From the NCBI GenBank assembly GCA_964420455.1, contig CAYQTO010000183.1, forward strand, positions 1 to 6,137: DNA of 6,137 bases, written 5' to 3'. Position 1 is the stretch's first letter. Every line of letters begins with the position of its first letter. The position numbers were made by a program, and so were the translations under genes. The notes below the pieces were generated by a model, which made no database searches, was not told the DNA's origin, and worked only from the letters and a program-made list of their open reading frames with translations. This document shows positions 1 to 6,137 of this stretch, piece by piece. The stretch comes from CAYQTO01 sp964420455. Its GTDB lineage: Bacteria > Sumerlaeota > Sumerlaeia > SLMS01.

Positions 1-1043
1 TCCTGGCCAATGGCGCCGCGGAACGCCCCTTTGATCGCCGCACCGCCGACCGCCGCCCCCCCTCCCGCGATGAGGCCATGCCCGACAGCGCCATCCCCGC
101 CGTTGAGGTCGACCAGTACGCCCGCTTCGTCCGGACCGATCCCTCCCCCTCCACCCAGGAACCACCACCCCCCGAACTCTATCCCTACAGCGTCAACCGC
201 CGCACCTTCCCCGACGCCCGCAACATCTCCGTCGAACTGGCCATCCGCAACGCCTCCGGCAGCCACTGGGAAACGGCCTACGTCACGCTCCGCTCCTCAG
301 GTTTCGACGAAGCGGTCGTGTTCCAGGTCGATGAATGGCAGATCGATTCCGTCGTCGGATTCGAGTACACCTTCCCGCGGACCGAATTGAAGGCGCGCCT
401 CGAGGGGCTCCGCGTGGTCTCCGTTACCGGCAAGATGCGCCCGAGCGCCCTCGCCGAGGCCTTCCGCAGGGACCGGATCGATGCGATTCGCCAAATTTCC
501 GGGCGTCGCCGCAACGCGGGCGCCATCCTTCAGGCGCCGGGGGTTCTCGGTATTTTGGGCACCCTCCAGTCGCCCTTCACCCAGATTGAAATCCGCCAGA
601 CCGCCGTCATCTCCCCCCGCAACCGCCAGATTGCCCTAGAGGTGCCCGAGGAATTCCTCCTCCCGCCGGTCCTTGGGCTGACCCTCCGCCAGACCAGCGA
701 GGAACGACGCGAGGTCGGCGACCTCGCCCAGCGCTTTCACGAACAGGCACTCACCATTCAGGACCTCATCAGTCAGTTTGTCCTCGCCGTGAACGACAGG
801 ACCTACGAAGAAGCGATGGCCGGCGAGGCGGGCACCATCCGCAGAAGTCTCCAGGAGCAGCTCCAGCAGCTCAACGAAGTCGGGCGCGAACTCGCCATCA
901 AAGCTCTGAGCTCGCAGGATTCCGAGATTCGCAAGGTTCGCGACCTCGTCACCTCCCACTCCCAGAGAATCAACCAGCAGATCGAGGCGGTCGAGGTCGG
1001 TCTCCAGGAGATCGACCCGACGTTCCGCCTTCGCCAGTCCTGA
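1..1043 (+). CDS. Hypothetical protein, 5' partial: probable beta-sandwich region plus helical C-terminus
   Basis: I do not recognise this gene. The frame is open from base 3, with strongly G/C third positions before the first ATG at 78. That ATG has only a poor, too-close GAGG, so the gene most likely starts upstream and the N-terminus (and any signal peptide) is missing. It ends at TGA 1041-1043. Numbering from the ATG at 78 (321 residues): 1-40 is proline-rich and probably disordered. Residues 48-118 alternate polar and hydrophobic residues around an 'IRNASGSHWETAYVTL' stretch, recalling FxLyD-type beta-sandwich domains in which a strand with an N-x-S/T-G turn precedes paired strands; this is a weak visual resemblance. 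Residues 120-146 form a basic helix (RRDR, GRRRN). Residues 165-195 again look like beta strands. Residues 203-315 are Gln/Glu/Leu-rich helix, probably coiled coil. No membrane segment is visible in the part present. The next gene starts 71 bases downstream. Confidence 0.8.
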   Translation, partial: LANGAAERPFDRRTADRRPPSRDEAMPDSAIPAVEVDQYARFVRTDPSPSTQEPPPPELYPYSVNRRTFPDARNISVELAIRNASGSHWETAYVTLRSSGFDEAVVFQVDEWQIDSVVGFEYTFPRTELKARLEGLRVVSVTGKMRPSALAEAFRRDRIDAIRQISGRRRNAGAILQAPGVLGILGTLQSPFTQIEIRQTAVISPRNRQIALEVPEEFLLPPVLGLTLRQTSEERREVGDLAQRFHEQALTIQDLISQFVLAVNDRTYEEAMAGEAGTIRRSLQEQLQQLNEVGRELAIKALSSQDSEIRKVRDLVTSHSQRINQQIEAVEVGLQEIDPTFRLRQS

Positions 1044-1101
1044 TACCGGAATTTGATGGACCTTTGATTCCGCGCCCCACTACGCTTCAGGCCATCATCA
1101 C

Positions 1102-1108
1102 GGAGGAG
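1102..1108 (+). promoter_or_regulatory. Shine-Dalgarno site that fixes the start of the secreted DPFA-repeat protein
   Basis: GGAGGAG lies six bases before the ATG at 1115, an ideal spacing. The longer alternative, a TTG at 1064, would place 17 charged and polar residues before the signal peptide and has no ribosome binding site, so the ATG is preferred. Confidence 0.8.
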
Positions 1109-1114
1109 TCCGCC

Positions 1115-2299
1115 ATGCGTTTGCAAATCCAACTGGGTTCTACCGTTCTATCCGCGGGCGCCCTGCTGGCACTTGCCGCGTCCGCCCCGGCCCAGGTGGG
1201 GGGCGGATTTGTCGCCGATCCCCAGTCCCTCGACACCTTGTCCGGCGGCCCCGTGGGGGGCGGGTCCAACTTCAACGCCATCAATCGTGCCCAGAGCGCC
1301 GCCAACCAGGCAAACGCCAGCCCCTTCGGCCAGCCTCCGGGTGGCGACCCCTTCGCCGCCAACGTTCCACCGGGGGGGGATCCCTTCGCCCAGCCCGGCG
1401 GAGATCCCTTCGCCCAGCCACCGGGCGGTGACCCCTTTGCCCAACCATTCGGCGGCGATCCCTTCGCCAACGATCCCTTTGCCAACGACCCCTTCGCCCA
1501 GCCCGGCGCGGGCCAGCCCGGCATCCCCCAACCCCCGGCCACCCTCACGGCCTGGGGCGGCGAGCGCATCATCTGTCACCGCACTGGCGAAATCCTTCAG
1601 GACGCCCGCGAAATCAGCATCCTCGCGACCATGCAGGGAAACTACTACGACGATGGCGAGAACGGCAATGACGCCGTCGCCGACGACAACATTTACACGA
1701 ATATCACGGTGAACACGGGTTTCCTCAGCCCCGAGGCCCACGTGGTGAAGACCAAGCTCATCGAGACCCTCCGGTATGTTTCGCCGCCGTCCGATGATCT
1801 GAGCACCATCGGCATCAATCAGGCCCTTACCCAAGATCTGCAAAGCGTCGGCATCCAGCGCGACCCCGAACTCCGCCGCTTTATTCTCAGGCCCCGCCAG
1901 TCCATCGAAATGACCTATTTCAACAACCTGACCCCCATGCAGTTTTCCGGGGTCCGAGTTGCCACCACCGAGCCGACCTCGCCCCTGCCCAAGCTCAATG
2001 ACCTCGAGCGCGAGCAGGACGAGAAGCTCCGCGCCTGGGGCGATCGCTTCCTGCGGGACTTCCGCATGAACCCGGACGACTTCACCAGCGAGTTCTACCC
2101 GACCTTCCTCCCCCCGCCCCCCCGCGCTCCCAACATTCCGCTCCCCGTGAACTTCACCCCGAACCCCCTCCCCGAGGATGGCGAGGGCCAGTTCGGCGGT
2201 GGGGGTAGGGGCGGCGTCGGCGCCGAAGGCTACTACGGATTTGCCAACGACCCCGTCACCGGCGAACCCATCGGAAACGCCAGCAGCCGGTACTTCTAA
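1115..2299 (+). CDS. Secreted hypothetical protein with DPFA repeats and a DDG...YT loop domain
   Basis: This is a 394-residue exported protein of unknown function. Residues 1-26 form a Sec signal peptide: a single Arg at position 2, a hydrophobic core rich in Leu and Ala, and an A-P-A cleavage site before Gln27. Residues 27-75 are Gly/Asn/Gln-rich. Residues 76-128 carry seven DPFA copies, mostly GGDPFAQP, then two NDPFA. Residues 143-225 look like a beta domain containing the acidic loop 'YYDDGENGNDAVADDNIYT' (177-195). That loop matches the DDG..GD..AGDGIYT pattern common in extracellular bacterial beta-sandwich domains and is plausibly a calcium site, though no family can be proven by eye. 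It holds a lone Cys154. Residues 245-285 look beta-rich, 293-318 form a charged helix, and 330-355 are proline-rich. The tail (356-394) is Gly-rich and ends in Phe. A GGAGGAG site precedes the start, and a strong hairpin follows the stop. The protein is probably periplasmic or surface-exposed. Confidence 0.88.
   Translation: MRLQIQLGSTVLSAGALLALAASAPAQVGGGFVADPQSLDTLSGGPVGGGSNFNAINRAQSAANQANASPFGQPPGGDPFAANVPPGGDPFAQPGGDPFAQPPGGDPFAQPFGGDPFANDPFANDPFAQPGAGQPGIPQPPATLTAWGGERIICHRTGEILQDAREISILATMQGNYYDDGENGNDAVADDNIYTNITVNTGFLSPEAHVVKTKLIETLRYVSPPSDDLSTIGINQALTQDLQSVGIQRDPELRRFILRPRQSIEMTYFNNLTPMQFSGVRVATTEPTSPLPKLNDLEREQDEKLRAWGDRFLRDFRMNPDDFTSEFYPTFLPPPPRAPNIPLPVNFTPNPLPEDGEGQFGGGGRGGVGAEGYYGFANDPVTGEPIGNASSRYF
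1340..1498 (+). repeat. Seven-copy DPFA coding repeat
   Basis: This in-frame array encodes residues 76-128 of the secreted protein. DPFA cores occur seven times: five preceded by Gly-Gly and two by Asn. Spacers are QP, QPP, QPF or ANVPP, so the period varies between 5 and 11 residues. At the DNA level the GA(C/T)CCCTT(C/T)GCC core is nearly constant, indicating recent or ongoing expansion by slippage or unequal recombination. The composition (Gly, Pro, Gln, Asn) suggests an extended flexible linker between the mature N-terminus and the folded region. Confidence 0.9.
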
Positions 2300-2314
2300 A
2301 CATCGAATCCCTTC

Positions 2315-2345
2315 GGGCCGCCCGCCCAGACCCCCCGGGCGGCCC
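2315..2345 (+). terminator. Perfect 10-bp GC-rich hairpin, terminator-like
   Basis: GGGCCGCCCG at 2315-2324 pairs perfectly with CGGGCGGCCC at 2336-2345 around an 11-base C-rich loop. It begins 16 bases after the stop of the secreted protein gene. All ten pairs are G-C, so the stem is very stable. Only an interrupted T-rich stretch follows (ATTCCATTTTC, 2350-2360), not a clean U-tract, so it may be a weak intrinsic terminator, an attenuator or a 3' end stabiliser. It ends 33 bases before the next start codon. Confidence 0.5.
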
Positions 2346-2378
2346 CGCCATTCCATTTTCAACGGCCCCAAAAACGTC

Positions 2379-2891
2379 ATGACCCCCAAGCAGGCCACCG
2401 AAGTTCTCGAACTTGCCCAGTCCACCCTCGGCCAATGGATCCGCTATCGCGATTACTTCATGAAGGGAATGGACGAGGTGGAATACTCCGAGCAGGACGA
2501 GTCGGAGTTCCTGGAGACCACGAGCGTCATCGCCCAGAACCTGCGCCGCCTTGGTGAGCGCCTCGACGAAAAGATGTTCCCCTTCAAGAAGGACGTCGCC
2601 AGCCAGCTCATCAAGAGCAGCATCTCCATCGAGCACTTCGGCAACCTGCCGGAGGCCGACAAGCGCAACCACTACAAGCAGTGGCACCTGTGCCTGATCT
2701 ACATGTCCCGCACGGTGGGGGCGCTCAAGTTCATCAGCGAGGGCTACGTCCCCAAGGCGCTTGCGGCGGGCAAAGGCAAGGGGAAGAAGAAAAAGAAGGG
2801 GGGGCTGCCGGTGGTGCCGATCATCGTCACTCTCCTTGTCGTTGGAGGACTCGTCGTCCTCCTGAACTTCCTCGGCATCATTGGCGGCTGA
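2379..2891 (+). CDS. Small tail-anchored membrane protein, hypothetical
   Basis: This is a 170-residue protein I do not recognise. Residues 1-128 are polar and mostly helical, rich in Glu, Lys, Leu and aromatics (Trp20, Tyr23, Tyr26, Phe27, Trp102), with several Met and no signal peptide. Residues 131-142 are a Gly/Lys run (GKGKGKKKKKGG). Residues 143-167 are one long hydrophobic segment, and only three residues follow. The layout is that of a tail-anchored protein: a soluble domain in the cytoplasm, positive residues held inside, and a C-terminal helix in the inner membrane. The ATG at 2379 is chosen because the frame upstream is low-complexity Pro/Arg sequence overlapping the previous gene and the hairpin. 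No Shine-Dalgarno site is visible before it, so initiation may be leaderless-like or use another signal. Purine-only DNA at 2783-2802 encodes most of the Lys run and could slip. The helical body may bind a partner protein, which is inference only. Confidence 0.82.
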   Translation: MTPKQATEVLELAQSTLGQWIRYRDYFMKGMDEVEYSEQDESEFLETTSVIAQNLRRLGERLDEKMFPFKKDVASQLIKSSISIEHFGNLPEADKRNHYKQWHLCLIYMSRTVGALKFISEGYVPKALAAGKGKGKKKKKGGLPVVPIIVTLLVVGGLVVLLNFLGIIGG

Positions 2892-3036
2892 AGGCTCATG
2901 ACCCTGCCCGAATCCGGCATCTTTTTCCGGCGCCACTATTCAATTGCCCTCCAAGCGGTCCGGGGGGCAGTGATGTTGCAAAATCATCGGCAATTTTCCG
3001 CTCAAGTCCTTTGTTTACAGGACCTGGCATCCCCTC

Positions 3037-3041
3037 GGAGG
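3037..3041 (+). promoter_or_regulatory. Shine-Dalgarno site of the large repeat lipoprotein
   Basis: GGAGG ends 11 bases before the ATG at 3053, slightly long but usable spacing. An in-frame TTG at 3011 has no such site and would add 14 residues in front of an otherwise ideal lipoprotein signal peptide. Confidence 0.6.
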
Positions 3042-3052
3042 CACTCCCCGGC

Positions 3053-6000
3053 ATGCGTCTGACTCTTCGCACCGCGCCGTCTCTCCTCGCCCTTCTGATT
3101 GTTGTCGTCACCTTCGCCGGCTGTCAGCGCGAACGGGCCGAGAACTCCCTTCGGCGGACCCAGCAGAAGCTTGCTGAGATCGAACAGACCTACAACGGCG
3201 TGGAACACGTTCCCAACCAGCTCGAGAACATTCGCGGGCTGATCCAGAACGCGAACAACACCCTCGCCACCGACGCCGGCCAGGCGCTTACCCTCGCCGG
3301 CCAGGCCAGTTCGCAGGCCGACCAGGCGCTCGAGGCCGCCCGCCCCGCCCACGCCAACACCCTCTTCTCCGAGGCCGAGCAGGAAATCTCCGTCGCCGAC
3401 GTCAACGACCTCCCCCGTATCGATCCCACACGCTACCAGCGCATTATCGACCTGCGCAGCCAGGCCCAGACGGCCCGCACCGAGAATGAGTGGGACGACC
3501 TGATCAATCTCTCCCAGCAGATTATCCAGGAGGTCGATGCCGGCCTCGCCGGGCTGCGCACGGACGCCCAGCGCGCCCAGATCGAGGCGGACGCCGCCCT
3601 CACCGACCTCCTCCGCGTTGGCGGCAACCGCTACGCCCCCGAGGTCGTCATCTCCGTCCGCACGGAAATCGAACGCGCCCAACGCAACGCCGAGGACGAC
3701 CGCGATTACGTCCTCGCCAAGAACAAGTTCGACGAGGCCGCCGCCCTCGCCGAGCAGGGCATCGTCCAGGTCCTCCGACGCAAGTCCCTCGAGGCCATCG
3801 AGCAGATCGAGGACGAGGTGACCGAGGCCCTCATCGAAGGTGCCAAGCAGTTCCTGCCGGACGACTACGAACGCGTCACGCGCCTCTACGAGGACGTTCA
3901 GTCGAACTTCGAGCAGCGCAACTACCAGACGGTCATCGAGGCCTCCACAGTGCTCCTCGCCGACGCGCAGACCCTCGTCATCGAGACCAAGCGCGCCGCC
4001 TCCGACGACCGCATCGACACCCTCCAGGAAAACATCGCGGAACTCGAGCGGGGCCGCATCCTCGACTACATCCCCGGAGCGCTCGACGACCTGCGCCAGT
4101 TCCTCGCCCAGGCCCGGGACCTCCGCCCCAACGACGACGAGCCCGCCTTCGACCAGATCAAGGAAATCAGCATCGACGCGGCGGACGAGTATGACCGCCA
4201 GCGCAGCGCCTTCCAGACCCTCGCGCAGGACGCCATCCGCGGCGCCAAGAACCAGATCGAAACCACGCGCTCGGTCTTCGACCAGATGGACGAGATCTTC
4301 GAACCGGTCGATGGTCCGATGACTCCCGAACAGCGCGCTTTCGAGGCCCAGAAGCAGGCCCGCCAAACGGAACTCGGCACCCGCATCACCGAGGCGTCGA
4401 GCAACCTCGTCACGGCGGACCTCCGCCAGCAGCAGGGGGAATTCGCCAACGCGATCGTCCTCGCCGAAGAAACCGAGGCGGAGGCCGAGGAAGTCCTGGC
4501 CCAGATCTACCACACGGTCGGCCATAACGCCGCGATTGAACTGGCCGGGCTGATTTCCCGCTATGAGCGCGATGGCGCCCGGGAGTATGCGCCGGAGGAA
4601 CTGGCCCGTGCCACCGAGGGCCTCGAGCAGGTGAAGATGGCGATCAACAACGGAAACTTCCGCGAGTCGGTCGAGACCGCGGCGGAAGTGCGCGCGGACG
4701 TGGAACTGATGGCGCAGTCGATCGCGGGTCGCGCGACAGAGGATTTGCGCGAGGCACGGGCCGCCCTCGACACGGCCGCCTCCGCCAAGACCCGCCGCTT
4801 CCGCGCTGCCGAACTCGAGCAGGTGCGCCAACTGATCGCCGAGGCCGAGGCCGCCCTTCAGGATGCCCGCCTCAAGGCCGCCGTCGAGACCGCCCGCCGG
4901 GCCACGGAACTCGCCCGCGCCGCGGAGGCGGAAGCCAACCAGCTCTCCGCCGACGAGGCCCTCGATGCCGCCCGGGTCGCCCTCACCCGCGCCCAGAACG
5001 CTGGTGCGGAACTCTATGCCGGACGTGACCTGGAGGATGCCCGCCGTCTGCTCAGCTCCGCCCAGACGCTTTACGCAGGCGCCGAATACGTCCGCGCCGA
5101 GGAACTCGCTGTTTCCTCGCGCCAGCGCTCCGACAATGGCCTCTTTCGCAAGATCAACGAGGCGGAGGCCTCCATCGCCACGGCCAAGGCCGTCGGCGCG
5201 TGGGGCTACGACGACTCGCGCCTCGCCAGCGCCAATACCCGCGTGCGCGAAGCCCGCCAACTCATGGAGCAGAACCTCTATCAGGAAAGCGCCGACCGGG
5301 CTGATGCCGCCAAGTCGACCGCCGATGGCTTGGTGGTGGACGCCAAGCGGGCCAGCTTCAACGACCGGGTTGACCGGATTCGTCGCAACCTGGAGATCGG
5401 CAGCCGCGAAGGCCTTAATTTCTTCCAGCCCGAGGAATCCATCGAGATCCGCCGGCGCCTCGTCGACCTCCAGAACGCCTACTCCCCCGACAGCTATGAG
5501 CGGGTCATGACCGAGATCGAGGAGCTTGAGGGCCAGCTGCGCACCACCCTCGACACGACCGATGAACTGGTGATCACGGTGGCGGACCAGCTCGACGGGC
5601 GGCTCGACCGGCTTGTGGACGCCGGGGCGCTGACCTACGCGGCGGTTCAAGTTGCCGATGCCCGCGAGAACCTCCGCTACGCCCGCCTCGACTATCGCCG
5701 GGGCCTCTACAAGGCGGCCCACACCTCCCTGGACAACGCCATTCAGCTCGTCCGCGAGGTGGAATCGCGCGAGAACCTCGAAAGCTACGCCGCCGACGTC
5801 CGCCAGCTGTTCTCCGAGTACATCGAAGTCCAACAGCGCTTCCGCAACGTGCTCCAGCTGGATCCCGCCGAGTTGAAGTCGATGGCGCTCGGCACGACCA
5901 ACGGTGGAGCGCGGGCGGTGGCCATTCTTGGCCCGGTGGAGTCGAATGACTTCCGCGTGAAGGTGGAGGAGCTTTACTCCCGCGCCTTGGTCATGGAAGT

Positions 6001-6137
6001 GCCGCAGGAAATCGCCGGGCTCCACCAGTCGGTGATCGAGGCCTTCGCCCTCGGCCGTCTTTCCGCCCAAGGCTTTGAAAAGCTGATCATCCTCGACCGG
6101 CTTTCCATGGGGCAGGCTGTCAACCTCATCGACGACG
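3053..6137 (+). CDS. Large lipoprotein with tandem DUF4398-like helical repeats, 3' partial
   Basis: The frame is open for 1028 codons with no stop before the window ends. Residues 1-23 form a lipoprotein signal peptide: Arg at 2 and 6, a Leu/Val-rich core, then the lipobox F-A-G-C with Cys24 as lipidation site. Gln, not Asp, follows the Cys, so by the E. coli Lol rule it would go to the outer membrane. The rest is almost entirely amphipathic helix rich in Ala, Glu, Arg and Gln. At least seven degenerate units of about 65 residues are visible, near residues 178-240, 247-312, 490-556, 560-628, 632-695, 698-761 and 838-905; another may lie at 104-163. Each has two helices of the form A..L..A...(G/A)A..Y......L..A...L..A, then Y..A...A..A. 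This resembles DUF4398, found in bacterial envelope lipoproteins. From about residue 935 the pattern breaks into Gly-containing, possibly beta sequence (ALGTTNGGARAVAILGP), then helix. I infer a long periplasmic rod or scaffold. No catalytic motif is seen. Confidence 0.88.
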   Translation, partial: MRLTLRTAPSLLALLIVVVTFAGCQRERAENSLRRTQQKLAEIEQTYNGVEHVPNQLENIRGLIQNANNTLATDAGQALTLAGQASSQADQALEAARPAHANTLFSEAEQEISVADVNDLPRIDPTRYQRIIDLRSQAQTARTENEWDDLINLSQQIIQEVDAGLAGLRTDAQRAQIEADAALTDLLRVGGNRYAPEVVISVRTEIERAQRNAEDDRDYVLAKNKFDEAAALAEQGIVQVLRRKSLEAIEQIEDEVTEALIEGAKQFLPDDYERVTRLYEDVQSNFEQRNYQTVIEASTVLLADAQTLVIETKRAASDDRIDTLQENIAELERGRILDYIPGALDDLRQFLAQARDLRPNDDEPAFDQIKEISIDAADEYDRQRSAFQTLAQDAIRGAKNQIETTRSVFDQMDEIFEPVDGPMTPEQRAFEAQKQARQTELGTRITEASSNLVTADLRQQQGEFANAIVLAEETEAEAEEVLAQIYHTVGHNAAIELAGLISRYERDGAREYAPEELARATEGLEQVKMAINNGNFRESVETAAEVRADVELMAQSIAGRATEDLREARAALDTAASAKTRRFRAAELEQVRQLIAEAEAALQDARLKAAVETARRATELARAAEAEANQLSADEALDAARVALTRAQNAGAELYAGRDLEDARRLLSSAQTLYAGAEYVRAEELAVSSRQRSDNGLFRKINEAEASIATAKAVGAWGYDDSRLASANTRVREARQLMEQNLYQESADRADAAKSTADGLVVDAKRASFNDRVDRIRRNLEIGSREGLNFFQPEESIEIRRRLVDLQNAYSPDSYERVMTEIEELEGQLRTTLDTTDELVITVADQLDGRLDRLVDAGALTYAAVQVADARENLRYARLDYRRGLYKAAHTSLDNAIQLVREVESRENLESYAADVRQLFSEYIEVQQRFRNVLQLDPAELKSMALGTTNGGARAVAILGPVESNDFRVKVEELYSRALVMEVPQEIAGLHQSVIEAFALGRLSAQGFEKLIILDRLSMGQAVNLIDD
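3584..5767 (+). repeat. Array of at least seven degenerate ~65-residue helical repeats
   Basis: Approximate units are 3584-3772, 3791-3988, 4520-4720, 4730-4936, 4946-5137, 5144-5335 and 5564-5767. The clearest are the adjacent fourth to sixth units, which share an Ala-rich first helix, a turn with G-A-x-x-Y-A/D, a helix with L-x-x-A-R/N, and a final helix beginning Y/L-x-x-x-A/S. The gaps (about 3990-4515 and 5336-5563) are also helical and may hold more diverged units. Identity between units is low and no DNA-level repeat is seen, so the duplications are old. Boundaries were set by eye. Confidence 0.65.

Noticed and set aside
10..390. 126-codon + frame rich in Pro, Ser, Thr and Ala
   Set aside because: It overlaps the better-supported first gene in another frame. 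Its composition is what GC-rich coding DNA gives when read out of frame, and it lacks a ribosome site.
1047..1072. Short inverted repeat CGGAAT/ATTCCG and TTTGAT direct repeat between genes 1 and 2
   Set aside because: Only six pairs with a 14-base loop, and a six-base direct repeat; both are expected by chance at this length.
1340..1498. DPF repeats as eukaryotic endocytic adaptor-binding motifs
   Set aside because: DPF motifs bind the AP-2 ear in animals, but this is a bacterial exported Gly/Pro linker and nothing else points to eukaryotic contact.
2249..2299. C-terminal Phe of the secreted protein as an outer-membrane beta-barrel signal
   Set aside because: The terminal residue fits, but the preceding residues do not alternate hydrophobic and polar as a last beta strand would, and the protein has no barrel-like strand pattern.
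1148..2425. 425-codon minus-strand open frame over the secreted protein gene
   Set aside because: It is codon-aligned antisense to a gene with signal peptide and good ribosome site, open only because TTA, CTA and TCA are rare there. The product is low-complexity Gly/Val/Leu sequence.
2943..2971. Possible hairpin (ATTGCCCTCC with GGGGGGCAGT, two G-U pairs) after the tail-anchored protein gene
   Set aside because: Ten pairs can form around a nine-base loop, but no T-run follows and two pairs are wobble, so it is not a convincing terminator on sequence alone.
2976..3019. AT-richer stretch before the lipoprotein gene as a promoter
   Set aside because: TTGCAA resembles a -35 box, but no acceptable -10 box lies 16-18 bases on. 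A promoter here is likely from composition but cannot be placed.
3490..4322. Several + and - open frames rich in Arg/Pro or Ser/Thr inside the lipoprotein gene
   Set aside because: Out-of-frame reads of the lipoprotein coding sequence with typical shadow composition and no start signals.

Overview
The window is GC-rich (about two thirds G+C by eye, with strongly G/C-biased third codon positions). It reads as four consecutive genes, all on the + strand, with short gaps and no RNA genes, mobile elements or CRISPR. Signal peptides, a bacterial lipobox and Shine-Dalgarno sequences show that it is bacterial. The lipoprotein and the tail-anchored membrane protein suggest a cell with an outer membrane, but I cannot name a phylum. 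None of the four genes is a household or metabolic gene I recognise, and I give no gene symbols.

Layout: (1) 1-1043 is the 3' part of a gene entering from the left edge. It encodes a proline-rich stretch, a probable beta-sandwich region and a long helical, glutamine/glutamate-rich C-terminus. (2) 1115-2299 encodes a secreted protein with a Sec signal peptide, seven DPFA repeats, an acidic DDG...D..YT loop typical of bacterial extracellular beta-domains, and proline- and glycine-rich tails. (3) A perfect 10-bp GC-rich hairpin lies at 2315-2345. (4) 2379-2891 encodes a 170-residue helical protein ending in a lysine run and one C-terminal membrane segment, so it looks tail-anchored with a cytoplasmic body. 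(5) 3053-6137 encodes a very large lipoprotein, at least 1028 residues and unfinished at the right edge, made mostly of degenerate helical repeats that resemble DUF4398.

The largest gene is easy to miss: its frame has no stop inside the window, while an antisense frame over the same DNA is open for 1022 codons. The antisense frame is a shadow. In that register its stops would require TTA, CTA or TCA codons in the lipoprotein gene, and those are avoided in this GC-rich DNA.

Three of the four products are visibly targeted to the membrane or beyond it (one secreted, one membrane-anchored, one lipidated), and the first is cut at its N-terminus. A reasonable inference is an envelope-associated cluster of uncharacterised proteins, possibly expressed as more than one transcription unit because of the hairpin after gene 2 and the AT-richer 161-bp gap before gene 4. 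No partner, substrate or pathway can be assigned from this sequence alone. No stretch over 300 bases lacks a gene.
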